A stretch of DNA of 54,212 nucleotides, from positions 1 through 54,212 of the forward strand of contig NZ_CANRNX010000007.1 of the NCBI RefSeq assembly GCF_947632075.1. Direction: 5' to 3'. This DNA comes from an uncultured Flavobacterium sp. (GTDB taxonomy: Bacteria; Bacteroidota; Bacteroidia; Flavobacteriales; Flavobacteriaceae). The notes below the pieces were generated by a model. It was not told where the DNA came from. It saw only the letters and a program-made list of their open reading frames with translations, and did no database searches. Each line of letters starts with the position of its first letter. Positions within the stretch are counted from its first letter, which is position 1. The translations under genes were made by a program, and so were the position numbers. Below, piece by piece: positions 33,620 to 41,689 of the stretch.

Positions 33620-35224
33620 ATGATCGATTTTATATATCAGGATTCTTATCCAATTCTAAAAGATGATACACAGTATCGTAAAATATCTTCAGATTACGTA
33701 AAAGTTGAAAAATTAGGTGATCGTGAGATTTTAACAGTTGATCCAAAAGGATTAGAATTGTTAGCGGAAGTTGCTATGACAGATGTTTCTTTCATGTTAC
33801 GTACTTCGCACTTAGAAAAATTACGTGCGATTATTGATGATCCAGAAGCAACTGATAACGATCGTTTCGTAGCTTACAACTTATTACAAAATGCTGCAGT
33901 TGCTGTAAATGGCGAATTACCTTCTTGTCAAGATACCGGAACTGCAATTGTAATGGCAAAAAAAGGTGAGAATGTTTATACTGGTGCAGATGATGCAGAG
34001 GCTTTATCAAAAGGTATTTTCAATACTTATGTAAACAAAAACTTACGTTATTCTCAAATCGTTCCAATTTCAATGTTCGAAGAGAAAAACTCAGGATCTA
34101 ACTTACCTGCGCAAATTGATATCTATTCTAAAAAAGGAGATTCTTACGAATTTTTATTCTTAGCTAAAGGTGGAGGTTCTGCAAACAAAACGTTTTTATA
34201 CCAACAAACTAAATCGTTATTAAACGAAAAATCATTAGAGGCTTTCATCAAAGCTAAAATTATGGATTTAGGAACGGCTGCTTGTCCTCCTTATCACTTA
34301 GCTTTAGTAATTGGTGGTACATCTGCAGAGGCTACTTTAGCAACTGTGAAAAAAGCATCTGCTGGTTATTACGATAATTTACCTACTACAGGAAATATGG
34401 CTGGTCAAGCTTTCCGTGATTTAGAGTGGGAAGAAAGAGTAAAACAAATTTGCCAGGATTCTGGAGTTGGAGCACAGTTCGGAGGAAAATATTTAGTACA
34501 CGATGTTCGTGTAATTCGTTTACCTCGTCACGCTGCTTCTTGTCCGGTTGGATTAGGAGTTTCTTGTTCTGCTGATAGAAATATTAAAGGTAAAATTACT
34601 TCTGAAGGAATTTTCGTTGAACAATTAGAAACGAATCCAGCACGTTTATTACCAGAAACTGCTCCGCATTTAGAAGCTCCTGTTGAGATTGATTTAGATC
34701 AACCAATGGAAAATATTTTAGCTGAGTTAACAAAGCATCCAATCAAAACGCGTTTAATGTTAAACGGAACTGTGATTGTGGCTCGTGATATCGCTCACGC
34801 TAAAATCAAAGAGATGTTAGATAATGGTTTAGGAATGCCAGATTATTTCAAAAATCACCCAGTATATTACGCAGGACCAGCTAAAACTCCAGAAGGAATG
34901 CCATCAGGTTCATTCGGACCAACAACTGCAGGACGTATGGATTCTTATGTAGACCAATTCCAAGCAGCTGGTGGATCTATGATTATGTTAGCAAAAGGTA
35001 ACCGTTCGCAACAAGTTACAGATGCTTGTGCAAAACACGGAGGATTCTATTTAGGATCAATCGGTGGACCAGCGGCAATCTTAGCTCAAGATAATATCTT
35101 AAACGTAGAAGTAGTTGATTTCCCTGAGTTAGGTATGGAAGCTGTTCGTAAAATTACCGTGAAAAACTTCCCAGCTTTCATCATTACAGATGATAAAGGA
35201 AACGATTTCTTCCAAAATTTATAA
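33620..35224 (+). CDS. Class I fumarate hydratase (iron-sulfur)
   Basis: This is a class I fumarase, which interconverts fumarate and malate in the TCA cycle using an oxygen-sensitive [4Fe-4S] cluster. At 534 residues it is a single-chain enzyme with both domains. Candidate cluster ligands are C103 (SCQDTG) and the Cys residues of AACPPYH and [10 protein letters not shown]. The C-terminal beta domain carries [12 protein letters not shown] and GSIGGPAA. Cytoplasmic. The gene has its own -7 box and is followed by a terminator. The FumA/FumB distinction is not meaningful outside enterics, so I give no symbol. Confidence 0.93.
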   Translation: MIDFIYQDSYPILKDDTQYRKISSDYVKVEKLGDREILTVDPKGLELLAEVAMTDVSFMLRTSHLEKLRAIIDDPEATDNDRFVAYNLLQNAAVAVNGELPSCQDTGTAIVMAKKGENVYTGADDAEALSKGIFNTYVNKNLRYSQIVPISMFEEKNSGSNLPAQIDIYSKKGDSYEFLFLAKGGGSANKTFLYQQTKSLLNEKSLEAFIKAKIMDLGTAACPPYHLALVIGGTSAEATLATVKKASAGYYDNLPTTGNMAGQAFRDLEWEERVKQICQDSGVGAQFGGKYLVHDVRVIRLPRHAASCPVGLGVSCSADRNIKGKITSEGIFVEQLETNPARLLPETAPHLEAPVEIDLDQPMENILAELTKHPIKTRLMLNGTVIVARDIAHAKIKEMLDNGLGMPDYFKNHPVYYAGPAKTPEGMPSGSFGPTTAGRMDSYVDQFQAAGGSMIMLAKGNRSQQVTDACAKHGGFYLGSIGGPAAILAQDNILNVEVVDFPELGMEAVRKITVKNFPAFIITDDKGNDFFQNL

Positions 35225-35245
35225 TCTAAGCATTATATATAAAAT

Positions 35246-35285
35246 AAAAGCTCTATAAGGTGTAAACTTTATAGGGCTTTTTTTT
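35246..35285 (+). terminator. Intrinsic terminator after the fumarase
   Basis: A stem of about 15 bp with G:U pairs (from AAAAGCTCTATAAGG to CTTTATAGGGCTTTT) is followed by T residues. The rest of the spacer to 35462 is AT-rich; a 7-of-8 -7 match (TACATTAG) lies at 35431-35438. Confidence 0.78.
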
Positions 35286-35462
35286 AAAATTCTTTTTTTT
35301 GGTTATAATAAGAAATTAATCTTTTCTAAAAAGTCATTTTGAAAAATGTTTTAGTATCCCTTTGTGAATTTTATTGTAAAATATTTATTTCAAAATGTAA
35401 AAAATAATTTACATTGTATAAAGTATTTATTACATTAGCTAAAACTTTTAAACCTTAAAATT

Positions 35463-35954
35463 ATGAAACCCGTTTATTTATTTCCAAACAAATTAAAAAT
35501 TCCTGCTTTAATATTTTTTCTATTCTCTTGTATTGCTTTTACATTAGAAGCTTTAGAAATTTATAAATTACCTGAAATAGAAACATATGTCTTTGCATTA
35601 ATATCAGATGATGGTAATTTCTTCCATCCTACTGCTGAATACTCTTCTTTTATTAAAAATAGTATTACTGACGAAGTTATTGAATGTATGTTTTTCATTG
35701 GTGGAATTGTATTGGCTTTTTCTAAAGAAAAGATTGAAGATGAAATGATAACTTACATAAGATTAAAATCATTAGCTTATGCAACATATTTTTCATTTTC
35801 ATTATTAATTTTAAACCAAATATTAGTTTATGGATATTCTGTAATCTATGCTACAATGTTTTTTTACTATGCATTTATCTTATTTTTAAACATCTTCTAT
35901 TATACCAAGTTATTCATCTATAAAAAACAATTCAGTTATGAAAACGAAGATTAA
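35463..35954 (+). CDS. Four-helix membrane protein paired with an XRE regulator
   Basis: This 163-residue protein has about four transmembrane segments (roughly 13-30, 75-90, 103-122 and 125-150) and short charged ends. I do not recognise the family. It overlaps the next gene, a small XRE regulator, by 17 bases, so the two are translationally coupled and probably act together. Two-gene units of a small XRE-type regulator and a membrane protein are common in bacteria, where the membrane protein may sense or sequester the regulator. That is inference here. Confidence 0.6.
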   Translation: MKPVYLFPNKLKIPALIFFLFSCIAFTLEALEIYKLPEIETYVFALISDDGNFFHPTAEYSSFIKNSITDEVIECMFFIGGIVLAFSKEKIEDEMITYIRLKSLAYATYFSFSLLILNQILVYGYSVIYATMFFYYAFILFLNIFYYTKLFIYKKQFSYENED

Positions 35955-36135
35955 AGTCCATCGTGCGATACATAATATTACTCAGGCTGAATTGGCTGAA
36001 AGATTAAATGTAACGCGCCAAACAATAAATGCTATTGAAGCTGGTAAATATGCGCCTTCTGTTGAGTTAGCTTTGAGAATGTCTAAAATGTTTGGTGTGT
36101 CGGTTAACGAATTATTTCAGTTAGATGATGAATAA
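35938..36135 (+). CDS. Small XRE-family (Cro/CI) transcriptional regulator
   Basis: At 65 residues this is a single helix-turn-helix domain of the Cro/CI type with no other domain. The motif is clear: TQAELAERLNVTRQTINAIE (residues 15-34), with the later VNELF closing helix. Such stand-alone HTH proteins usually control their own operon. The start lies inside the 3' end of the preceding membrane protein gene (17-base overlap). A serine hydrolase gene follows 33 bases later and could be a co-transcribed target. Confidence 0.88.
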   Translation: MKTKIKVHRAIHNITQAELAERLNVTRQTINAIEAGKYAPSVELALRMSKMFGVSVNELFQLDDE

Positions 36136-36168
36136 AATTCGTATCTTTAGAATATTAGGCTTTTTAAG

Positions 36169-37335
36169 ATGAAAACATTTTTTAAAATTTTAAAATGGTT
36201 TGTAATTGTTTTGATTACAATTATTGCTTTGCTTTATATGTTTGGTTATGGATATTTAGTTCGTGCTATTCGTGTTACTTATTTTACTGGTCATAAAACA
36301 GCATTTCTTGAAGATTACCATTTTTTTGATAATCGTATCATTAAAAACGGAGTTGCACAACCTTGGGAAATTTCCAAAGAATATAATAAAATTCCAGCAA
36401 CTGAAAAATTAAATCAAACACATAAAGATTTAGAAACTACATCATTTTTGATTATCAAAGGTGATAGTATTTGGCATGAAAGTTATTTCGATATTGGAAG
36501 TGAAACTTCAAAATCCAATTCGTTTTCAATGGCTAAGAGTATTGTTACATCTGCATTAGGAAAAGCTATTGATTTAAAGTTAATTCCAAATTTAGAAGCT
36601 AAGGTCAAAGATTATTTACCTGAGTTAACTGGTGAATTTGCAAATGAATTAACGGTTGGTGATTTAGCAAGTATGGCTTCTGGTCATCAATGGGTTGAAA
36701 ATTATTACGGTCCAACTTCTTTGACAACACAAGCTTATTTCAAAAACGATTTACGCGAATTGATGTTAAGTTTATCTGTGGATAAGAAACCTGGTGAAGA
36801 ATTTATTTATCAAAGTGGTGATACACAGTTGTTAGCTATGGTTCTTGAGAAAGCAACGAATATGAAACTTTCTGATTTTGTTTCTAAATATTTTTGGAAA
36901 CCAATGGGGATGGAACAAGAAGCCTTTTGGCAAATAGATAATGAAAACGATGGAATAGAGAAAGCGTATTGTTGTGTGGCAAGTAATGCTCGTGATTTTG
37001 CTCGCTTTGGTAAGTTATACTTGCAAAATGGTAAATGGAATGGTCAGCAAATTATTTCTCAAGACTTTATTCAAAAAGCGACACAACCACGTTTTACAGA
37101 AAGTCCACAATATGGATATGGTTGGTGGCTTTCTAACTACAAAAATAAGCATATTTACTATATGAGAGGTCATTTGGGACAGTTTGTAATTGTGATTCCT
37201 GAGAATGAATTAATTATAGTGCGTTTAGGTCATAAAAAAGGATTGCAAACAAAAACGGATCCACATAGTAATGATTTGTATGTTTATATCGATGAAACTT
37301 TAAAAATGCTAAATCAAGAAAATCATGTTAGATAA
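36169..37335 (+). CDS. Membrane-anchored serine hydrolase, class C beta-lactamase family
   Basis: This 388-residue protein has an N-terminal transmembrane anchor (about 7-28) and a periplasmic beta-lactamase-related domain. The catalytic motif is SMAK (SxxK, near residue 121), the second motif is probably YQS in the FIYQSGDTQLL segment, and HLG near residue 335 stands where KTG or HxG occurs in this family. The family includes esterases and D-aminopeptidases as well as beta-lactamases, so resistance should not be assumed. Its 3' end overlaps the exonuclease gene by 11 bases. Confidence 0.82.
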   Translation: MKTFFKILKWFVIVLITIIALLYMFGYGYLVRAIRVTYFTGHKTAFLEDYHFFDNRIIKNGVAQPWEISKEYNKIPATEKLNQTHKDLETTSFLIIKGDSIWHESYFDIGSETSKSNSFSMAKSIVTSALGKAIDLKLIPNLEAKVKDYLPELTGEFANELTVGDLASMASGHQWVENYYGPTSLTTQAYFKNDLRELMLSLSVDKKPGEEFIYQSGDTQLLAMVLEKATNMKLSDFVSKYFWKPMGMEQEAFWQIDNENDGIEKAYCCVASNARDFARFGKLYLQNGKWNGQQIISQDFIQKATQPRFTESPQYGYGWWLSNYKNKHIYYMRGHLGQFVIVIPENELIIVRLGHKKGLQTKTDPHSNDLYVYIDETLKMLNQENHVR

Positions 37336-38038
37336 AATTCATTTACAAAATATACTTTTTTTAGATATAGAAACGGTTCCAGAAGTTCATAAATTCAATG
37401 AATTAGATGAAACTACTCAAATTTTATTTGCTGAAAAAACAGCTTATCAACGTAAGGACGATGTTTCTGCGGAAGAATTTTATCAACGTGCTGGAATTTG
37501 GGCTGAATTCGGAAAAATTATATGTATTTCTGTAGGCTATTTTGTGCTTAAGAATAATATACGTCAATTCAGAACCACTTCTTTCTTTGGAGATGAAATT
37601 AAAATCCTTCAAGATTTTTCCAATTTGTTACAAAATCACTTTAGTAGTCCGCAAATTGTTTTATGCGGTCATAACATAAAAGAGTTCGATCTGCCTTTTA
37701 TCGGTCGTCGTATGATTATTCACGGACTTGAAATTCCTTATAAATTAAATTCTATAGGTAAAAAACCTTGGGAAATTCCTCATTTAGATACCATGGAATT
37801 ATGGAAATTTGGCGACTATAAACACTTTACTTCTTTAAAGTTATTGACTCATATTTTAGGAATCCCTTCTCCTAAAGATGATATAGATGGAAGTCAGGTT
37901 TATGAAAAATTTTATATAGAAAGTGATATTGATAGAATAATTATCTATTGCGAGAAAGATGTGCTTGCAGTTGCTCAAGTACTATTAAAGCTTAAAAGAG
38001 AGCCTATTTTGAATGATAATGAAGTTTTTTCAGTTTAG
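37325..38038 (+). CDS. DEDDy 3'-5' exonuclease (PolB-exonuclease-like)
   Basis: This 237-residue protein is a DnaQ-like 3'-5' exonuclease. ExoI is DIET near residue 14-17, ExoII is GHNIKEFDLPF with the catalytic Asp, and ExoIII is YCEKDVLA, where Tyr four residues before Asp defines the DEDDy type. It matches the family of stand-alone exonucleases related to that of B-family polymerases, not the polIII epsilon subunit. The substrate is unknown. It overlaps the serine hydrolase gene by 11 bases; a 380-base gene-free region follows. Confidence 0.85.
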   Translation: MLDKIHLQNILFLDIETVPEVHKFNELDETTQILFAEKTAYQRKDDVSAEEFYQRAGIWAEFGKIICISVGYFVLKNNIRQFRTTSFFGDEIKILQDFSNLLQNHFSSPQIVLCGHNIKEFDLPFIGRRMIIHGLEIPYKLNSIGKKPWEIPHLDTMELWKFGDYKHFTSLKLLTHILGIPSPKDDIDGSQVYEKFYIESDIDRIIIYCEKDVLAVAQVLLKLKREPILNDNEVFSV

Positions 38039-38127
38039 CTCAAATGTTAATGTAAAGTTAAAAAACAGATTTATTTTCTTTTTGTGATAAATCTTGCAGA
38101 GATTTGCAATATCAAAATACAAAGAAA

Positions 38128-38202
38128 ATGAGAATTATTAAGTGCCATATGACTAATATAAAGTGGGTTTTTACCGACAGAGGTTTTATGTGCACTAAAT
38201 AA
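38128..38202 (+). CDS. Putative 24-residue leader peptide
   Basis: This short open frame (25 codons with stop) begins ATG at 38128 and contains KCHM at residues 5-8, W13 and FMC near the end: three Met after the first, two Cys, one His and one Trp. The 5' arm of a predicted antiterminator (38178-38189) lies in its codons 17-21. A terminator follows 21 bases after its stop. This geometry suits a leader peptide whose translation controls attenuation. There is no strong ribosome-binding site, and coding capacity is unproven. Confidence 0.4.
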   Translation: MRIIKCHMTNIKWVFTDRGFMCTK

Positions 38203-38234
38203 ATAAAATAAATATACGCTAATAAAATCCTCTG
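38178..38234 (+). promoter_or_regulatory. Predicted antiterminator competing with terminator 1
   Basis: CAGAGGTTTTAT (38178-38189) can pair with ATAAAATCCTCTG (38222-38234), giving 12 base pairs with one bulged T. The right arm is the same sequence as the left arm of the terminator at 38224-38254, so the two structures exclude each other. Confidence 0.5.
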
Positions 38235-38254
38235 CATACGTAGAGGATTTTTTT
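38224..38254 (+). terminator. Intrinsic terminator 1 in the osmC leader
   Basis: A 10-bp stem, AAAATCCTCT (38224-38233) with AGAGGATTTT (38242-38251), is followed by a T run. It is 165 bases upstream of the OsmC-like gene. Confidence 0.82.
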
Positions 38255-38299
38255 GTGATTAAAAGTTTCGTTATGATAACAAATATTAAAAATATTAAG

Positions 38300-38332
38300 A
38301 TGATGTGGCATTGTTCGAAGTTTCGAATGTGA
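38300..38332 (+). CDS. Putative ten-residue leader peptide, second module
   Basis: A second short frame reads MMWHCSKFRM and ends at TGA 38330-38332. Its stop overlaps the ATG of a seven-residue frame, MFKCVVI (38332-38355), followed by MLCV (38357-38371). All three contain Met and two or three contain Cys. The pattern resembles the Met/Cys/His/Trp content of the first leader. These frames are short enough to arise by chance. Confidence 0.25.
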   Translation: MMWHCSKFRM

Positions 38333-38375
38333 TGTTCAAATGTGTTGTGATTTAAAATGTTATGTGTTTAATACA

Positions 38376-38408
38376 ATCCTTTTGAGCTATATTCAAAAGG
38401 ATTTTTTT
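38376..38408 (+). terminator. Intrinsic terminator 2, just upstream of the OsmC-like gene
   Basis: A 10-bp stem, ATCCTTTTGA (38376-38385) with TCAAAAGGAT (38393-38402), is followed by a T run that ends ten bases before ATG 38419. GTTCAAA at 38334-38340 could pair with TTTGAGC at 38381-38387 as an alternative. Confidence 0.8.
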
Positions 38409-38418
38409 ATAAAATAAA

Positions 38419-38880
38419 ATGGGTTTACAAAATATATCAGTTCTAGGTTTTTCAAATAAAGATTCACAATTTGTGGTAAAATCTAAAGAGTTAAGTATTA
38501 AAATTAATAATCAAATTGTAGGAAACGAGAGTCAAGAAGGTAATGGTCCTTTAGAGTTTCTTTTAGCTGGAATTGCAGGTGCAATCAATGCCGTGGGAAA
38601 AATCGTTGCTCAAGAACAACAGTTTGATTTACAGTCTATTCAAATTGAAATTTCAGGAGTAATCGAATCGAAGAAAACCGATGGACAAAAAACACGTTCT
38701 CGAGCAGGTTTTAAATCAATCGACGTGGTAATTAAACCATCTACAAACGCTTCGCTGACTGAAATTAAAACTTGGATGGATGAAGTAAAAGCACGTTGTC
38801 CAATCTACGATAACTTAACCAATGCAACTCCGGTTGTGATGACGGTTGTTAAAGATTACAACGTTTCAAAAGTTGCATAA
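38419..38880 (+). CDS. OsmC-family protein lacking the peroxidatic cysteine
   Basis: This 153-residue protein has the OsmC/Ohr fold signature (NGPLEFLLAGIAG..NAVG and ARCPIYDNL). OsmC and Ohr reduce organic hydroperoxides using two Cys. Here the resolving-type Cys127 is present in RCPIYD, but the position of the peroxidatic Cys in the central helix is Ala55 (AGIAGAINAVG). A normal thiol peroxidase cycle is therefore unlikely. The gene follows a leader with two terminators and ends in a strong terminator. Family certain; activity unknown. Confidence 0.88.
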   Translation: MGLQNISVLGFSNKDSQFVVKSKELSIKINNQIVGNESQEGNGPLEFLLAGIAGAINAVGKIVAQEQQFDLQSIQIEISGVIESKKTDGQKTRSRAGFKSIDVVIKPSTNASLTEIKTWMDEVKARCPIYDNLTNATPVVMTVVKDYNVSKVA

Positions 38881-38922
38881 TGTTGTGTTATACATAAAGT
38901 AATGTTTAGTTTGTTTTTTTAG

Positions 38923-38962
38923 AACTGCCTTTAAGATTAGTCACCTTAAAGGCAGTTTTTTT
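38923..38962 (+). terminator. Intrinsic terminator after the OsmC-like gene
   Basis: A 13-bp stem, AACTGCCTTTAAG (38923-38935) with CTTAAAGGCAGTT (38945-38957), is followed by T residues. Confidence 0.88.
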
Positions 38963-39010
38963 ATGATTTTTAAGAAAATAGAACTAATTTAGTTATGTAA
39001 TATTTTTTAG

Positions 39011-40696
39011 ATGAAAAAACTGGTTGATGTTGAGAATATCGAGATTGATTTTCAAAGAGAAGGATTGTGGAATTCTGTAATCAGAGGAATTTCTTTTTCT
39101 GTTTTTGAAAATGAAATTGTTGGAATTGTAGGTGAATCTGGTTCAGGAAAATCTGTTACTTCTTTAGCTTTAATGGGATTGCTACCAAAACAAATTTCGA
39201 GAATTTCTAACGGAAAAATTATTTTTAATAATCAAGATGTTACAAATTTTGCTCAAAACGATTTTAGAAAAATCCGAGGAAACGAAATTGCCATGATTTT
39301 TCAAGAACCTATGAGTTCTTTAAATCCATCTATGAAATGTGGTCAACAAGTAGTTGAAATGTTTCAAGAGCACACTAAACTTTCAGAAAAAGAAATTAAA
39401 GCTGAGGTTTTGATGTTGTTTGAGAAAGTTAAATTACCAAATCCAGAAGAAGTTTTTTATAAATATCCGCATCAAATTTCGGGCGGACAAAAACAACGCG
39501 TCATGATTGCGATGGCTTTAGCTTGTAAGCCGAAGTTGTTAATTGCAGATGAGCCAACTACAGCTTTAGATGTTACAGTTCAGAAAGAAATTATTCATCT
39601 TTTAAAAGAAATTCAGGCTGAAACGAATATGAGTATTTTATTCATTTCGCATGATTTGTCTTTGGTTTCAGAAATTGCGAATCGTGTTTTGGTAATGTAT
39701 AAAGGTGAAATTGTGGAGCAGGGCTTAAGTAATGAAATTTTTGCCCATCCAAAGCATATCTACACGCAAGCGTTAATTGCTTCTCGTCCTTCAATGAATG
39801 TGCGATTAAAGCGTTTAGCAACCATTCAAGATTTTTTAAATGAAACGGTTCCTACTGCAATCGTAACTTCAGATGATAGAAAAAAACATTTAGAAGAATT
39901 ATACAGTCAACCTCCTTTGTTGGAAGTTAAAAATCTCGAAAAAGAATATTTCACTAACGTTGGTTTATTCGGAAAAAAGAAAGGTTTTAAAGCAGTTAAC
40001 GATGTTAGTTTTAAAATTTATGAAGGTGAAACTTTAGGATTGGTTGGAGAAAGTGGCTGCGGAAAATCAACATTAGGCAATGCCATTTTGCAATTAGATA
40101 AGCCAACTGCTGGTTCTGTTTTCTATAAAGGAATTGATATTACCAAGCTTTCTTCTAAAGATGTAAAAGCGCTGCGTAAAGAAATTCAAATTATATTTCA
40201 AGATCCATTTGCTTCTTTGAATCCAAGAATAACTGTTGGAAAAGCCATAATGGAACCCATGCAAGTTCATAAATTGTATAAAAATGATAATGAGCGTAAA
40301 CAAAAAACGATTGAAATTTTGGAACGTGTTGGTTTAGACGAGACTTATTTCGATAGATATCCACATGAATTTTCAGGAGGTCAACGTCAACGAATCGGAA
40401 TTGCAAGAACGGTGGCACTTGAGCCAAAATTGATTGTTTGTGACGAATCGGTTTCGGCTTTAGATATTTCGGTTCAAGCTCAGGTTTTAAATTTATTGAA
40501 TGAGCTTAAAGAGAATTTCGGATTTACTTACATATTTATTTCTCACGATTTAGCTGTTGTTAAATACATGTCAGACCAAATTGTGGTTATGAATAAAGGA
40601 AAAATTGAAGAAATGGCCGATGCCGATGTGATTTACGAATCGCCTGAAAAAGAATATACTAGAAAATTAATTGATGCCATTCCGAAAGGGATTTAG
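39011..40696 (+). CDS. Fused two-domain peptide-type ABC transporter ATPase
   Basis: This 561-residue protein carries two complete ABC ATPase domains, equivalent to DppD and DppF (or GsiA/YejF) in one chain. Domain 1 has Walker A GESGSGKS at 41-48, signature ISGGQKQR and Walker B LLIADEPT. Domain 2 has Walker A GESGCGKS at 346-353, signature FSGGQRQR and Walker [10 protein letters not shown]. It should energise import of oligopeptides or similar solutes at the inner membrane. No permease or binding-protein gene lies nearby, so its partners must be elsewhere. It converges on the acyltransferase gene with a two-base gap and no visible terminator. Confidence 0.92.
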   Translation: MKKLVDVENIEIDFQREGLWNSVIRGISFSVFENEIVGIVGESGSGKSVTSLALMGLLPKQISRISNGKIIFNNQDVTNFAQNDFRKIRGNEIAMIFQEPMSSLNPSMKCGQQVVEMFQEHTKLSEKEIKAEVLMLFEKVKLPNPEEVFYKYPHQISGGQKQRVMIAMALACKPKLLIADEPTTALDVTVQKEIIHLLKEIQAETNMSILFISHDLSLVSEIANRVLVMYKGEIVEQGLSNEIFAHPKHIYTQALIASRPSMNVRLKRLATIQDFLNETVPTAIVTSDDRKKHLEELYSQPPLLEVKNLEKEYFTNVGLFGKKKGFKAVNDVSFKIYEGETLGLVGESGCGKSTLGNAILQLDKPTAGSVFYKGIDITKLSSKDVKALRKEIQIIFQDPFASLNPRITVGKAIMEPMQVHKLYKNDNERKQKTIEILERVGLDETYFDRYPHEFSGGQRQRIGIARTVALEPKLIVCDESVSALDISVQAQVLNLLNELKENFGFTYIFISHDLAVVKYMSDQIVVMNKGKIEEMADADVIYESPEKEYTRKLIDAIPKGI

Positions 40697-40698
40697 AT

Positions 40699-41595
40699 TT
40701 ATTTTTGTCCTGTAAGTATTTTTAAGAAAGTAATTTTTCTTGTTAAAAGATAAAGCACGTACACAAAGAAAATTGATAGTATAACTTGTAGTATTGGATT
40801 TAATACGTTGTTTTTAGTGAGCTTTGATATAATTGGATGTAAAACAACTATTATTGGAGAATGATAAAGATGCAGTAAATACGTAAATGCACCAACATTA
40901 TAAAACATGATTTTATTATTCAGTAACAGAATAAAAATTAATAATGAAATTGGATATTTTATAAAAGAGATATTTGCTGAATAGAAATATGCAAAGATAA
41001 TTGTAGCAGGTATAAGAATTAGGTAAATGATGTTTCTATTTAATTTTATCCAATCAGAAAAATAGGCTATAACCATTCCAGATGTAAATAAAACTACAAT
41101 GTCTAGTCTTAAAAACAATTTTCCAATAAATAACATCGGAATTAAAAGTAATAAAAGATAAATGTTTTTGTTTTTTATTATTTCTAAAATGGTGAAGATC
41201 ATAAATAAATCGCGAATAAAATATGTGGGCGGATTTATTGGTGGAGAATTTAATGATAAAATTCCTTCGGTAATTAAAGTATGATCGTAAGTTAATCTAT
41301 TAAGCAGATTGATGTTCAGAAAATAATTTGCAATCAGAACTAAAAATAGAATAGATAAATTAGCAATAAGGTAAGGTATAAGTAAGTTTTTTACTTTTGT
41401 TTTATAAAAGTTTTCTTTCTTTCTTGAAAATTTAAAATATAAGTAACCAGAAATTAATGAAAGTAATACAGTACCAATTTGCGGTAATTCTTCAAAAATA
41501 AAAAAAAGTGTTCCCGAACTAAACTCGTTTCTGGTGTGCGTAAGAGTTATAAGTATAACAGCTAAAAGCCTGAAAAATTCAATGCTGTAATTCAT
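40699..41595 (-). CDS. Acyltransferase-3 family membrane protein
   Basis: This 298-residue polytopic protein has about ten transmembrane helices and the R-X10-H motif of acyltransferase family 3 (R9 and H20 in FFRLLAVILITLTHT). These enzymes O-acylate surface glycans or peptides from the membrane. The C-terminal region is shorter than in many members, and no soluble domain is fused. The acceptor is unknown. It converges tightly with the ABC ATPase gene. Confidence 0.85.
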   Translation of the reverse strand: MNYSIEFFRLLAVILITLTHTRNEFSSGTLFFIFEELPQIGTVLLSLISGYLYFKFSRKKENFYKTKVKNLLIPYLIANLSILFLVLIANYFLNINLLNRLTYDHTLITEGILSLNSPPINPPTYFIRDLFMIFTILEIIKNKNIYLLLLLIPMLFIGKLFLRLDIVVLFTSGMVIAYFSDWIKLNRNIIYLILIPATIIFAYFYSANISFIKYPISLLIFILLLNNKIMFYNVGAFTYLLHLYHSPIIVVLHPIISKLTKNNVLNPILQVILSIFFVYVLYLLTRKITFLKILTGQK

Positions 41596-41689
41596 TTTTT
41601 ATATTTTGTTTGTAAAATTAGTTTTTTATTTAAGCTTATAATTAAAGTAAATGTTGTTTTTTTTGTAAATTCATGTAAAAATTGAAATT

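Noticed and set aside
36169..37335. Beta-lactam resistance gene
   Set aside because: The SxxK serine-hydrolase family includes many non-lactamases; the second and third motifs are atypical and there is no resistance context.
38039..38418. SAM or other known riboswitch upstream of the OsmC-like gene
   Set aside because: I could not lay out a conserved SAM-type core; the short frames and terminator pairs explain the region better. A covariance-model search would settle it.
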